Notes: generated from the sequence alone by a model not told the origin. Positions 9,106 through 18,907 are shown, counted from the stretch's first letter. The stretch is 64,000 nucleotides of DNA from WM-3-3 sp041660045 (GCA_041660045.1 JBAZXA010000011.1:59065-123064), one strand, 5' to 3'. A program made the numbers and translations.

Positions 9106-9996
9106 TTATGGAAGTTTAGTATTTACTGACGGCGCACCAATGATTTCTGCCAACACCTTGACACCATCTTTTGAAGGGTGGATGCCATCTTTATAAAGCG
9201 CCAATTTCCAACGTGGGTCACGGCCGACACTGTAGATTAAGACCGGCACAGGGCAAGCTTTACGCAGTTCAGTAACATGCGACTCAACACCGGCTTCTAA
9301 TGCAGTCTTTACCGTCATTTCAGCTTTATCAGGGTATAGAAAGAATACAACAGGCTTATTTTGGACAGCATCACTGGCCAGGAATTGCTGTAATTCTGGC
9401 CGCCAATCGCCACTTGGCACCAATACTTCATTTGGAATTTGGCCGCAGGTTCCCCAATCCCAAACATATTTTCGAAAAACGTATAAGGCCGCAGAAATTG
9501 GACGCGAACGTGGGTGTGTTTTTTCGCATGACCAAGAGGAGGCTTGTTCAAAATCGCCACCATTTAATACAAACACGAATCTATCGGACTGGCTAACAAC
9601 GTCAGGATGCATTCTAAGATAGCTTAGTTCATTTCGTAAAGCCCAGCTGCCCGCTGAAATAGGCCAAACCGGTTGCCCTATAAACTTGCTGAGCTGTGGT
9701 CCTAGACGGTCTTCTTGCCGATAGGGGTTGCCCCCCAGCACCACGGAATCGCCAATTAACAAATTATCCATTGCTTGAGTCGGTGTAAATTCAGCCGCCC
9801 CCATATTTTTTGAATTAAATTGCCAATGGTTAGTGCGTAAAAAATCCCCTGACTGAGATGCTTTGGGAATATAACCTATCTGTGAGTTAGCATCATACAA
9901 CGGAAAGTCGGTGATGCCAGATAAACGTACGGCTATTTCGGCCAGGACAACTAGCACGAGACCAGTAATTAGGATTTTTGTGCGCAGACGATTCAT
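9106..9996 (-). CDS. Membrane-anchored SGNH/GDSL-hydrolase-like protein
   Basis: Protein of 296 residues with one N-terminal hydrophobic segment (about 7-24) acting as anchor or uncleaved signal, then a probably periplasmic domain. The SGNH signature is seen as LLIGDSVVLGG (nucleophile Ser84) and, near the C-terminus, DGIHP (Asp270, His273), matching blocks I and V. Such proteins often add or remove acyl groups on polysaccharides, but no polysaccharide operon lies next to it, so the substrate is unknown. It is followed by intergenic DNA and preceded by mazG with a 128-base gap, so it may be transcribed alone. Confidence 0.65.
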   Translation of the reverse strand: MNRLRTKILITGLVLVVLAEIAVRLSGITDFPLYDANSQIGYIPKASQSGDFLRTNHWQFNSKNMGAAEFTPTQAMDNLLIGDSVVLGGNPYRQEDRLGPQLSKFIGQPVWPISAGSWALRNELSYLRMHPDVVSQSDRFVFVLNGGDFEQASSWSCEKTHPRSRPISAALYVFRKYVWDWGTCGQIPNEVLVPSGDWRPELQQFLASDAVQNKPVVFFLYPDKAEMTVKTALEAGVESHVTELRKACPVPVLIYSVGRDPRWKLALYKDGIHPSKDGVKVLAEIIGAPSVNTKLP

Positions 9997-10124
9997 AACG
10001 GTTTATATTTACAGCGTGGAAAACACTTGGTTAGAAGCCCAGCTATTAAGCTAAGAGGATTTGAGTTTGTGTAACAAGACGCCTGCCCTGTTTTGCCTAG
10101 TGCTACAGCCTAAGCGAATTAGCT

Positions 10125-10925
10125 TTACTTGGGCTTTAGCACTTGCTTAGCTTCATTCCAAAAGCCATCCAGCTCGGCCAGTTGGCAATCTTTAAGTGCG
10201 CGGCCACTGGCATCAACCTGTTGCTCTATGTAGTTGAAGCGACGGCTAAATTTTTTGTTGCTTTCCCTGAGCGCTATCTCTGGGTTTACTTTTAAATGCC
10301 GGGCCAGATTAACCACGACTAATAATAAGTCACCGATTTCTTCTTGTATATGCGCTTGATCCCCTGCTTGCCATGCTTCTTTAACTTCACTTAATTCTTC
10401 TTCAACTTTGGCAAACACGGGTTCTATTTCGGGCCAATCAAAGCCGTGGCTGGCAGCAATATCTTGGATTTTTTCGCACTGCGTCAAAGCCGGCAAATTA
10501 AAAGGCACACCCGATAATACACTTGCTGGCACCTGGGTTTTACTTTTAGCAAGCTTCTCTTCGGCTTTGGCTTGTTCCCAGGCTTGTTTACGTTCGTCAT
10601 CGGTTTTAAAGACTGCATCACCAAACACATGCGGATGACGTCGGATTAGCTTATCAGTAATGGCTTTAGAAACTTGCTCAAAATTAAACAAGCCGCGCTC
10701 TTCGGCAATGCGGGCATGGAAAACCACTTGTAATAACAGATCACCTAGCTCCTCGCGTAAATCATCCAAATTATTCCGCTCAATGGCATCGACGACTTCA
10801 TAGGCTTCTTCTATGGTATAAGGGATTAAACTGTAAAAATCTTGTTTTACATCCCAAGCGCAACCCTGTTCCGGATGGCGCAAGCGCATCATGATATCGA
10901 GCAATTTTTGCGTTTGGCTGAGCAT
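10125..10925 (-). CDS. mazG: Nucleoside triphosphate pyrophosphohydrolase MazG
   Basis: Hydrolyses (d)NTPs to NMP and PPi, a house-cleaning and stress role. The 266 residues match the usual length of the duplicated MazG protein. Two MazG domains are visible: the first with GCAWDVKQDFYSL, EEAYEV and EELGDLLLQVVFHARIAEE, the second with EEELSEVKEAW and EEIGDLLLVVVNLARHL. These contain the EExxE/ExxD metal-binding pattern. It lies 16 bases downstream of a PfkB-type kinase gene, suggesting co-transcription with dgkA and the kinase. Confidence 0.95.
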   Translation of the reverse strand: MLSQTQKLLDIMMRLRHPEQGCAWDVKQDFYSLIPYTIEEAYEVVDAIERNNLDDLREELGDLLLQVVFHARIAEERGLFNFEQVSKAITDKLIRRHPHVFGDAVFKTDDERKQAWEQAKAEEKLAKSKTQVPASVLSGVPFNLPALTQCEKIQDIAASHGFDWPEIEPVFAKVEEELSEVKEAWQAGDQAHIQEEIGDLLLVVVNLARHLKVNPEIALRESNKKFSRRFNYIEQQVDASGRALKDCQLAELDGFWNEAKQVLKPK

Positions 10926-10941
10926 GCTTTAACACCCAGGC

Positions 10942-11874
10942 CTAAAACGTTAGGCCAAAATTTTCATGGTAACGTTGTTTAAAACCGTCAAGATCAAAGC
11001 CATGATTTTGTGTGCCATTGTGCTCTATTTTAATGGCGCCCATCAAAGAAGCGATACGGCCGGTGCTTTCCCAATCCAGTTCATTCATTAAGCCATAAAG
11101 CAATCCCGCGCGGTAAGCATCGCCACAACCTGTAGGATCTAATAGGGCTTTTGGTTTAGCCGCGGGAATTTCAAGGCATTGGCCTTCAGTATAAACTTTA
11201 GAACCTTGGCTACCTAGGGTAATAATTAAGGCGTCGACTTGCGCGGCGATTTGATCCAGCGACAAACCGGTACGTTGCTGCATAAGTTCAGATTCATAGT
11301 CATTTAAGGTAACCCACGTGGCTTGATCCAAAAACTTTAACAATTCTTCGCCGTTGAACATTGGCATGCCTTGGCCAGGATCAAAAATAAAAGGGATGCC
11401 TAATTCAACAAATTGTTCGGCATGTAGCTGCATACCTTCTTTGCCGTCAGGTGACACAATGCCAAGCTTGATGTCACTATCTACGGGTACCGAATTAAAA
11501 TGTGAGTAACTCATTGCCCCAGGATGAAACGCAGTAATTTGATTATCATCCTCATCAGTGGTGATATAAGCTTGGCCGGTATAGCTATTATCCAACACTT
11601 TAATCCATTGGCTCGATAAACCGTTTTGGCTTAACCACTGGGCATAGGGTTCAAAATCATGGCCTACTGTTGCCATAATTAAGGGTTCTTCATTCAGTAA
11701 TTTCAAGTTATAAGCAATATTACCTGCGCAGCCGCCATATTCCCGGCGCATAACAGGCACCAGAAAAGACACGTTTAAGATATGTACTTTCTCCGGCAAA
11801 ATATGATTTTTAAACTTATCATGAAAAACCATGATAGTGTCATAGGCCATAGACCCACAAATCAATGCACTCAT
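10942..11874 (-). CDS. PfkB-family carbohydrate/nucleoside kinase (adenosine-kinase-like)
   Basis: Soluble sugar or nucleoside kinase of 310 residues. It has the ribokinase-fold N-terminal glycine pair (REYGGCAGNIAYNL) and the second PfkB signature with the catalytic Asp (DPTGCGDAYRAG). Overall pattern resembles proteobacterial proteins annotated as adenosine kinase or carbohydrate kinase; the substrate cannot be fixed from sequence. It is 19 bases from dgkA upstream and 16 from mazG downstream, in the same direction, so all three are likely one transcript. Confidence 0.85.
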   Translation of the reverse strand: MSALICGSMAYDTIMVFHDKFKNHILPEKVHILNVSFLVPVMRREYGGCAGNIAYNLKLLNEEPLIMATVGHDFEPYAQWLSQNGLSSQWIKVLDNSYTGQAYITTDEDDNQITAFHPGAMSYSHFNSVPVDSDIKLGIVSPDGKEGMQLHAEQFVELGIPFIFDPGQGMPMFNGEELLKFLDQATWVTLNDYESELMQQRTGLSLDQIAAQVDALIITLGSQGSKVYTEGQCLEIPAAKPKALLDPTGCGDAYRAGLLYGLMNELDWESTGRIASLMGAIKIEHNGTQNHGFDLDGFKQRYHENFGLTF

Positions 11875-11893
11875 TGCGTTCCTCGCGTTACTT

Positions 11894-12253
11894 TTATAAT
11901 AAAATTAAGGCCCAGGTAATAGCAGCCCAAACTAATGACATGGTCACTGCCGCCGAGCCTATATCTTTTGCCCTGCCCGATAATTCATGATGTTCAAATC
12001 CCACCCGGTCAACAACCGCTTCCACAGCCGAATTTAGCAATTCCACCAACATCACTAAAACAACACTACCAATTAGCAGAAGCAATTCAATATTCGATTT
12101 TGCCAACCAGATAGCCAAAGGCGTGGTAAAGACAAACAGGATAACTTCTTGTCTAAATGCCTCTTCATGTGTCCAAACCGCTTTAAAGCCAGCGATAGAA
12201 AAGAAAAAAGCGTTAATTAAGCGTTTGAGACCTTTAGCGTTTTGGTTTGCCAT
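11894..12253 (-). CDS. dgkA: Diacylglycerol kinase
   Basis: Small inner-membrane enzyme that phosphorylates diacylglycerol to phosphatidic acid, recycling lipid from envelope glycan modification. Its 119 residues hold three membrane helices and the family signature ELLNSAVEAVVDRVGFEHHELSGRAKD, with the catalytic Glu and metal-binding residues. The ATG at 12253 (MANQNAKGLKRL) is chosen because it aligns with E. coli DgkA's MANN start and has a purine-rich stretch upstream; an in-frame ATG at 12292 would add 13 residues. Confidence 0.94.
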   Translation of the reverse strand: MANQNAKGLKRLINAFFFSIAGFKAVWTHEEAFRQEVILFVFTTPLAIWLAKSNIELLLLIGSVVLVMLVELLNSAVEAVVDRVGFEHHELSGRAKDIGSAAVTMSLVWAAITWALILL

Positions 12254-12337
12254 GTATAATAATTTCTTGCTGATAAATGTCCCATCATACACTGTGCTAC
12301 AGTGTTTTATGTTTCATTTTTATAACAAAGGCCGAAT

Positions 12338-12721
12338 TTAGTCGTCGATCATCTTGGCATAAGCCTCCGCATCCATAAGCTGATCGAAGTCTGCTGGCTC
12401 ATCTGCTTTAATACAAAACAACCAAGCCCGATAAGCATCATCGTTAACTTGTTCTGGCTCATCGATTAAAGCCACATTAACCGCAACCACTTCACCGCTC
12501 ACCGGGCTAAATAAATCGGAAGCTGTCTTAACCGATTCAACCACCGCACATTGTTCTTGCGCCGAAAGCCGCCTACCCAACTCTGGAAGTTGAATATAAA
12601 CCAAATCACCTAATTCTTGTTGGGCAAAATCTGTGATGCCAATACGGAGGATAGCATCCTCTTCTTGTTTTACCCACTCATGGGTTTTAGCGTATCTCAG
12701 AGTATCCGGTAAATTACTCAT
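12338..12721 (-). CDS. gcvH: Glycine cleavage system H protein
   Basis: Lipoyl carrier protein of 127 residues that shuttles the aminomethyl group between the P, T and L proteins of glycine cleavage. The lipoylation site is Lys65 in VESVKTASDLFSP, and the N-terminal YAKTHEWV is typical. The other gcv genes are not adjacent, so this copy is unlinked. In organisms with several H-like proteins one may serve lipoate relay instead; nothing in the sequence decides this. Confidence 0.94.
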   Translation of the reverse strand: MSNLPDTLRYAKTHEWVKQEEDAILRIGITDFAQQELGDLVYIQLPELGRRLSAQEQCAVVESVKTASDLFSPVSGEVVAVNVALIDEPEQVNDDAYRAWLFCIKADEPADFDQLMDAEAYAKMIDD

Positions 12722-12845
12722 ATTTTCTCTCCATTATTTTCTGCCCCAAGGATAACCCGCAATTTTCTAAACACAACAAAAATATTCATCAGGCTTACAC
12801 GCAAGCTTTATAATTTGTTACTGTTTATTAGGCATCTTCCGCAAA

Positions 12846-13859
12846 ATGTTTTTTTCTGCCGCTTTCAGCCAATTATTATTTTTTTATTGTTTAACTATTG
12901 CCAGCTTCCCAGTGCCCGCCGCCGATGCGGATGCTACTACCCAAACAGCTGATGGCAAGGCGCAAAAAAGTCTGCTCATTGATGAAAAAACTCAGCAATT
13001 ATCTGGCTTAGCCACCGTAGCACTTGTCCCTGCCCTATTTCGACCTGAATTTACGGCCTATGGCAAAGCCATTAGTATTCAACCTTTATTGGCATTGCGC
13101 CAACACTATTTAGCCGCTGAATTGGAACATAACAGTGCACAGGCAAAATACAAATTCGCAGAAAACAGCATCAAGCGGCAACAGTCTTTATTTAACCAAG
13201 ACATTGTATCCAAACGTAGCCTAGAGGGCCAACTCGCCCTTTGGCAAACCGATAAAAACCAACTGGGCAACGTCCAACTGCAACGCTTAACACTTTATAA
13301 TGAAGCCTTGCTTACTTGGGGCAAGGCGCTTACCGATTGGGCTATTAGTCAACAAAACAATCCCCTGGACGACTTTTTATCGGGCCGCCAAGTACTATTA
13401 CAAGTTAGCCTACCAACTAACAGCCATTTGCCTGAAGGCGTAGACCACATTACGGTTGACCGGGCCGGTAACCGCAACACGGCACAACAGGCAAAACTTA
13501 TTTCTGCAGCACCACAAATTGACACCACCACTGCCGGTGAAAGCTATTTTTTTTCTACCCAAGGCAACCAGCTCAAGCCTGGCATGCGTTTGGTAGCCTG
13601 GATTACTGACCCTAGCGCCGGTGACGTTGGCGTCATTATTCCCAAATCCGCGTTGATTTGGCATTTTGATCAAGCCTTGGCTTATGTAAAAACAGGCCAT
13701 GAGCAATTTGAACGCCGCCATATTGAGCAGTTTTCTACCACACCAGACGGTTATTTCACCCGCACTGTGCTTAAGCCAGGTGACCTAGTTGTCACCCAAG
13801 GCGCCCAAATGCTGCTTTCCGCTGAATTGCAAGGCATCAGCCAGGAAGCTGATGATTAA
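12846..13859 (+). CDS. RND efflux periplasmic adaptor (membrane fusion protein)
   Basis: Exported 337-residue adaptor that should link the following inner-membrane RND pump to an outer-membrane channel. A signal peptide (1-25, ending PAAD) precedes a short lipoyl-like segment, an alpha-helical hairpin (about 75-170, with ...NSIKRQQSLFNQDIVSKRSLEGQ), and C-terminal beta domains (GNQLKPGMRLVAWI, VGVIIPKSALI, VTQGAQMLLSAEL). Identity rests on these motifs and on the pump gene 63 bases downstream. No outer-membrane factor gene is nearby. The substrate is unknown, though the pump type suggests metals. Confidence 0.8.
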   Translation: MFFSAAFSQLLFFYCLTIASFPVPAADADATTQTADGKAQKSLLIDEKTQQLSGLATVALVPALFRPEFTAYGKAISIQPLLALRQHYLAAELEHNSAQAKYKFAENSIKRQQSLFNQDIVSKRSLEGQLALWQTDKNQLGNVQLQRLTLYNEALLTWGKALTDWAISQQNNPLDDFLSGRQVLLQVSLPTNSHLPEGVDHITVDRAGNRNTAQQAKLISAAPQIDTTTAGESYFFSTQGNQLKPGMRLVAWITDPSAGDVGVIIPKSALIWHFDQALAYVKTGHEQFERRHIEQFSTTPDGYFTRTVLKPGDLVVTQGAQMLLSAELQGISQEADD

Positions 13860-13922
13860 GCTATCGGGTTAACCCTGCTGCTTGCCCTTTTCCACCCACT
13901 TTGACCACAAACTTTATCCCTG

Positions 13923-16900
13923 ATGTTGGCCGCCCTTATCCGTTTTTCTATCCGCTACTACGGCCTTATCATTGCTTTGGCCTGTATGTTATTAATTTAT
14001 GGCAGTTATCGCTTAGCGACGGCTGGTTTAGATATTTTTCCTGAATTTTCGCCTATAAAAGTGATCATCCAGTCGGAATCCCCTGGCTTGTCTTCCGAAC
14101 AAGTTGAACTGTTGGTTTCCAAACCGATAGAAATGGCGGTTAGTGGTTTGCTTAACCTTGAGTCCATACGCTCAGAATCCATACAAGGACTTTCTATCGT
14201 TACCGCCACGTTTACTGACGGCAGCGACATTTACCGCAATCGCCAGCTGGTCAACGAGCGGTTAATCGGTTTGGCTAATACTTTGCCGGCAGGGGTAACA
14301 CCTATGCCATTAGCCTTGTCATCCTCCTCGGCTACTGTGCTTACCTTGGGTTTAAATGCGGAGCGCAATGATTTAATGGCATTGCGCAGTTTAGTCGATT
14401 GGACTATCGTGCCGCGTTTGCTGTCCATACCCGGAGTTGCCGATGTCAATGTGTTTGGGGGTGATAAGCAACAGCTGCAAATTCAAGTGGATCCCATGCA
14501 ATTGCTGCGTTTTAACCTGGCTTTTGAGGATATTGCGCTGGCCGCCAAGCTAGCGGTCAACCAACAAGGCAGTGGCTTTATTGAGAATGCCAACCAACGT
14601 TTTACTTTGCAAGTTAAAGGCCAGGCAGTCACACCTAGCGAACTGGCAAATGTGATCGTCAAGCGCGAACAAGGCCATAACCTGACTTTGGGTGATGTTG
14701 CGATGATCACTTATGCGCCAGAACCACCTATCGGTGCCGCCCAGATTATGGGTAAGCCGGGTATTGTCATGATGGTGATAGGCCAATATGGTGCCAATAC
14801 ACTATCCGTCTCCCGACAAGTTGAACTCGCTTTAAAGGAATTTGAACCGCTTTTCAAACAACAAGCGATACACTTCTACCCACATTTATTCCGTCCTGCA
14901 GATTATATAGAAACCTCGGTCAGTAATTTATCTAGCCACTTACTCCTAGGTGGCCTGTTTGTCCTGATTATCTTGTATGTGTTTTTATATAACGCCCGCA
15001 CCGCATTGATCGCCGGCTTAGCTATCCCCTTGTCCTTGGTCAGCGCGGTCATCGTATTGTTAGAAGCGGGCGTCAATCTTAACATTATGGTATTAGGTGG
15101 CCTTGCCATCGCCTTAGGCGAAGTGGTGGATGATGCGATTATCGACACCGAAAACATTTTCCGTCGCCTACGCCAAAATCGGCTATCTGAGCACCCTCAA
15201 GCCCTGGCCACTGTGGTCTATGAGGCCTCGCTTGAGGTCCGCAGCTCCGTTGTCTATGCCAGCTTTATTGTGGCCTTAGTGTTTGTCCCTTTATTAACCT
15301 TAAGTGGTGTTGCCGGGCGCTTGTTTGCACCCCTGGGCTATGCTTATATTGTGGCAATTTTAATGTCGTTATTGGTAGCCTTAACACTAACGCCCGCTTT
15401 ATGCTATTTGTTGCTGGGTAAAACCAACAATACCGCCGAGCCACCGTTTATCCTTTTTCTAAAACCACTTTACCAACGCCTGTTAAGCACCGTGTTTGAG
15501 CATTTTGGCATCATCATGGGCGCTTGCCTAATAATTTGCCTAGGCAGCTTGTTGGCTTTTTTTAGCTTAAATAGCAAATTTTTACCCGAGCTGCGCGAAG
15601 GCCATTACATTATCCACACTACCAGCCTACCGGGTACAGCCTTAACCGAATCGCTACGCATTGGCAGCAAGTTGACTGAACAATTTTTGACCATTCCTGG
15701 TGTTGTTTCCGTATCACAATGGGCAGGACGGGCTGAACGCGGTGCTGATACTTACGGTAGCCACTACAGCGAATACGAAATCGGCCTTGCTGCACTTTCT
15801 GGCGCGCAGCAAGAACAAGTGGCCGAACAGCTGCGCGACACCCTTAGGCATTTCCCAGGCCTCAGCTTTGAGGCCAATACCTTTCTTATTGAACGCATTG
15901 ATGAGACTATTTCCGGTTACACCGCCCCTGTTGCCGTCAATATTTATGGCGACGACTTATCAACGTTAGACCAACAAGCACTTGATATAGCCGAAATTAT
16001 GCGTGGGCTACCTGGTGCAACAGATGTCCAAATCCGTTCTACACCAAGTACGCCACAGCTACAAATTAAACTTAATACAGAGCAACTTAATTTTTACGGG
16101 GTCAATCCCGCACAAATTGTCAATACTGTGCAAGCTGCCTATGAAACCCAAGTCGTCGGTAAAGCCATTCAAAACCAAAAAACATTTAATATCGCTATTA
16201 GCTTGGCACCTGAACTTAAGCTACAACCTGAAAGCATCGCCAAACTGCCTATCAGAAGTCAAGATGGCAACTTAGTACTGCTTGGACAACTGGCTGAAAT
16301 TAGCCACACTGACAGCCGTTACAATATTTTGCACAGGCGCACGCAACGCTTACAAACGGTCACCTGCAAAGTGGTAGACCGGGATATGGATGGTTTTATC
16401 GCTGAACTTAAAAGCCGGACGCTTAAAGACATCAATTTTTCCGCCAGCAGTTATCCAGAATTTACCGGCGCAGCCATCGAACAGGCAGCTGCGCGGCAAA
16501 AACTAATTGTGCATGCGGTTTTGGCTAGCGCTGGCGTGATGATCTTTATTTACTTGGCATTGGGTAGTTTTCGGCATTTACTGATTACTTTGGTAAACTT
16601 ACCGTTCGCCTTAGTTGGCGGCGTTGCCGCCGTGGTGCTTACCGGTGCCACCTTATCAGTTGGTTCGATAGTCGGATTTATCACCTTATTTGGCATTACG
16701 GTGCGTAACAGCATTATGCTGATTTCGCATTATCGGCATTTACTTAAATCCGAGGCCAAAATTTGGAATCCTGACACTGTCCTGCTCGGTGCCCTAGAAC
16801 GTTTACCTTCTATCTTAATGACCGCCTTAGTGACAGCCTTAGCCATGCTACCAATCGCTATTAATAGCAATAACCCTGGCCGGGAAATTATGGGGCCTAT

Positions 16901-17012
16901 GGCTGCCATTATTATAGGCGGCCTAGTTTCCTCCACACTGCTCAATTTAGTACTCTTGCCCGGTATGCTGCTACGTTACGGCAAATTTTATGGCGACACT
17001 AACAAGCCCTAG
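13923..17012 (+). CDS. RND efflux pump, heavy-metal (CzcA/CusA) type
   Basis: Inner-membrane proton-driven transporter of 1029 residues with the duplicated RND layout: one helix, a large periplasmic loop, six helices, and the same again. Family segments include FPEFSPIKVIIQSE, LSSEQVELLVSKPIE and, in TM4, GGLAIALGEVVDDAIIDTENIFRRL, the HME-RND version carrying the proton-relay acidic residues. TM10-12 shows GSIVGFITLFGITVRNSIML. The metal-binding methionines of CusA are not obvious, so Zn/Co/Ni, Cu/Ag or another substrate cannot be separated. It follows its adaptor gene and ends in a 4-base overlap with the convergent umuC. Confidence 0.9.
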   Translation: MLAALIRFSIRYYGLIIALACMLLIYGSYRLATAGLDIFPEFSPIKVIIQSESPGLSSEQVELLVSKPIEMAVSGLLNLESIRSESIQGLSIVTATFTDGSDIYRNRQLVNERLIGLANTLPAGVTPMPLALSSSSATVLTLGLNAERNDLMALRSLVDWTIVPRLLSIPGVADVNVFGGDKQQLQIQVDPMQLLRFNLAFEDIALAAKLAVNQQGSGFIENANQRFTLQVKGQAVTPSELANVIVKREQGHNLTLGDVAMITYAPEPPIGAAQIMGKPGIVMMVIGQYGANTLSVSRQVELALKEFEPLFKQQAIHFYPHLFRPADYIETSVSNLSSHLLLGGLFVLIILYVFLYNARTALIAGLAIPLSLVSAVIVLLEAGVNLNIMVLGGLAIALGEVVDDAIIDTENIFRRLRQNRLSEHPQALATVVYEASLEVRSSVVYASFIVALVFVPLLTLSGVAGRLFAPLGYAYIVAILMSLLVALTLTPALCYLLLGKTNNTAEPPFILFLKPLYQRLLSTVFEHFGIIMGACLIICLGSLLAFFSLNSKFLPELREGHYIIHTTSLPGTALTESLRIGSKLTEQFLTIPGVVSVSQWAGRAERGADTYGSHYSEYEIGLAALSGAQQEQVAEQLRDTLRHFPGLSFEANTFLIERIDETISGYTAPVAVNIYGDDLSTLDQQALDIAEIMRGLPGATDVQIRSTPSTPQLQIKLNTEQLNFYGVNPAQIVNTVQAAYETQVVGKAIQNQKTFNIAISLAPELKLQPESIAKLPIRSQDGNLVLLGQLAEISHTDSRYNILHRRTQRLQTVTCKVVDRDMDGFIAELKSRTLKDINFSASSYPEFTGAAIEQAAARQKLIVHAVLASAGVMIFIYLALGSFRHLLITLVNLPFALVGGVAAVVLTGATLSVGSIVGFITLFGITVRNSIMLISHYRHLLKSEAKIWNPDTVLLGALERLPSILMTALVTALAMLPIAINSNNPGREIMGPMAAIIIGGLVSSTLLNLVLLPGMLLRYGKFYGDTNKP

Positions 17013-18286
17013 TCCACCTGCAATAACTGCTTCCAACTCGTGGTATAAGAAGGCGATTTGTGGGCTTGTTTCATTTGCCAAGGGGTATTGAAACCTTCGC
17101 TAGCCAATTTAAGGGTTTGCCGGCCAAAACGTGCATTGATTTGGTCAAACACGGCCATCAGTTTTTGGCTTTGTCGATAACCTGTATCATCTACCGCAAA
17201 TAAATCCAACTGTCTGCCAACACTCATAGGCACTAAACCGCTTAAAATCACACCCGCTTTTTGATACCGATACCCCGGTTTATATATTTGCCGAAGTATG
17301 GCTAAACTTATTTTGGCTAATTGTTTACTATCGTTTGTGGGATTAGCCAAGGCTAAGGTGTGGCAACCCGAGGCATAGTGATGTTGCTCAAACCGGCTGG
17401 TTTGGATATATACACTAACCGCACTGGCTAAGGCATGCTGTCGCCGCGCCTTTTCAGCGGCACGTGTGGTGTAAAAAACAAGGGCTTCAGACAAGGGCTG
17501 CAACGACGTTACCGACACACCAAAAGTACGTGAGGTACTGACATTTTCCCGGGGCGGGCTGACCTGCTCCAATTCCATGCAAGAGACACCGTTTAGTTCC
17601 GCGATAGTGCGCGCCATCAACACACTAAACTGGTCGCGCAAGAGCGCGGGTGAGGCCTGTTTTAAATCGAACGCGGTGATAATACCCAAGGCCTTAAGTT
17701 TTGCCGCTAAAGGCCTGCCTATTCCCCACACATCCCCTGCGGATAATGTCTTTAATACCGTATCACTTACAGTCTCAGGTAAAGAACTTAAATTAAACAC
17801 GCCGTTATGTTCATCATGCTGCTTGGCATAGCTATTGGCCAACTTTGCCAACGTTTTGGAACACCCTAGCCCCACGCATACTGGCAGCCCCGTCCATTGC
17901 AACACCGTATGTTTAATGCTTAACGCATAACCATGACGCTCCTTAACGCTAAAACCAGATAAATCCAAAAACGCTTCATCAATTGAATACACTTCACAAG
18001 ACGGTGCAAAACGCGCCAATATCGACATAACGCGGTTAGACATGTCGGCGTATAAAGCATAATTGCTAGATAACGCAATCACGCCTTGGTTGTGGCAACG
18101 TTTTTTAACTTCAAACCAAGGTGACCCCACTTTAATGCCTAAGCGTTTGGCTTCACTAGAGCGGCTAACCACACAGCCATCATTGTTGGACAGCACAACC
18201 ACGGGCTTACCGCGCAGCTTAGGGTTAAACACCAATTCGCAGGAGACATAAAAATTATTGACGTCAACCAACGCCAAACTGGCCAT
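17009..18286 (-). CDS. umuC: DNA polymerase V catalytic subunit UmuC
   Basis: Y-family translesion DNA polymerase of 425 residues, used in SOS mutagenesis with UmuD'. Catalytic acidic residues lie in ALVDVNNFYVSCE and YSIDEAFLDLSGF; SNNDGCVVSRSSEAK and the finger region are typical, and a little-finger domain and a UmuC-specific C-terminus follow. The start overlaps the umuD stop by one base, giving coupled translation. The stop shares the CTAG bases with the convergent RND pump gene. Confidence 0.95.
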   Translation of the reverse strand: MASLALVDVNNFYVSCELVFNPKLRGKPVVVLSNNDGCVVSRSSEAKRLGIKVGSPWFEVKKRCHNQGVIALSSNYALYADMSNRVMSILARFAPSCEVYSIDEAFLDLSGFSVKERHGYALSIKHTVLQWTGLPVCVGLGCSKTLAKLANSYAKQHDEHNGVFNLSSLPETVSDTVLKTLSAGDVWGIGRPLAAKLKALGIITAFDLKQASPALLRDQFSVLMARTIAELNGVSCMELEQVSPPRENVSTSRTFGVSVTSLQPLSEALVFYTTRAAEKARRQHALASAVSVYIQTSRFEQHHYASGCHTLALANPTNDSKQLAKISLAILRQIYKPGYRYQKAGVILSGLVPMSVGRQLDLFAVDDTGYRQSQKLMAVFDQINARFGRQTLKLASEGFNTPWQMKQAHKSPSYTTSWKQLLQVD

Positions 18287-18876
18287 TATAGATATTTACG
18301 CACAGAGCCGGTTACCACACCCCAAATTTCAAATTGCATAGTTTCCTTAATCTCTATGCGCTTAAAGTCAGGGTTAGCGGGAATCAAAACAGGATTACCC
18401 TTATCGCCCAGGCCTAGATATTTAATTGTAAACTCGCCATCCACCACCGCCATAACGATATTGCCGACGCTAGCCTCGCGGGAGCGGTCAACCACAACAA
18501 CATCTTTAGGCAACAAGCCGGCATCACGCATAGATAAGCCTGTAATAGTGACTAAAAAAGTCGCATCTGCTTGCTTTATCAAATAATCATTAAGGTCTAA
18601 ACGTTTTTCGATGTGGTCATCGGCAGGACTAGGGAAACCAGCAGGTACCTGTGAGGAAAACCAAGGCAACAAAACCACTGGGCTATCAACAGCTGCGTTA
18701 AGAATGTTTTCTACGGAACCCCAAAAGCGCTTGTCAGCCAATTTACACGTCTCTAAAAAAGCCTTAATCGGCACAACTTGACTTTGAGGAATGCGCATTG
18801 GTACTGTCGGTTCGCCATAAGCATTGCGCCCCGCAGGACGCCCAGCCCCTACCCGTTTGCCACCTTGTAATTTCAT
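18286..18876 (-). CDS. umuD: UmuD with extended N-terminus (S24 peptidase)
   Basis: SOS protein that self-cleaves to UmuD' and joins UmuC as Pol V. The peptidase part is clear: cleavage site Ala79-Gly80 (QVPAGFPSP), nucleophile Ser115 (TGLSMRDAG) and general base Lys152 (FTIKYL). The 35- and 37-residue spacings between these sites equal those of E. coli UmuD. At 196 residues it is about 55 longer than E. coli UmuD, the extra being a basic N-terminal segment beginning with a GKRVGAGRPAG motif. That extension could bind DNA, as in the longer UmuD of Acinetobacter that acts as a repressor (inference). A -35/-10 promoter lies upstream. Confidence 0.9.
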   Translation of the reverse strand: MKLQGGKRVGAGRPAGRNAYGEPTVPMRIPQSQVVPIKAFLETCKLADKRFWGSVENILNAAVDSPVVLLPWFSSQVPAGFPSPADDHIEKRLDLNDYLIKQADATFLVTITGLSMRDAGLLPKDVVVVDRSREASVGNIVMAVVDGEFTIKYLGLGDKGNPVLIPANPDFKRIEIKETMQFEIWGVVTGSVRKYL

Positions 18877-18907
18877 GTGCTGACTCGCTTTTGAATAACG
18901 TACACTA

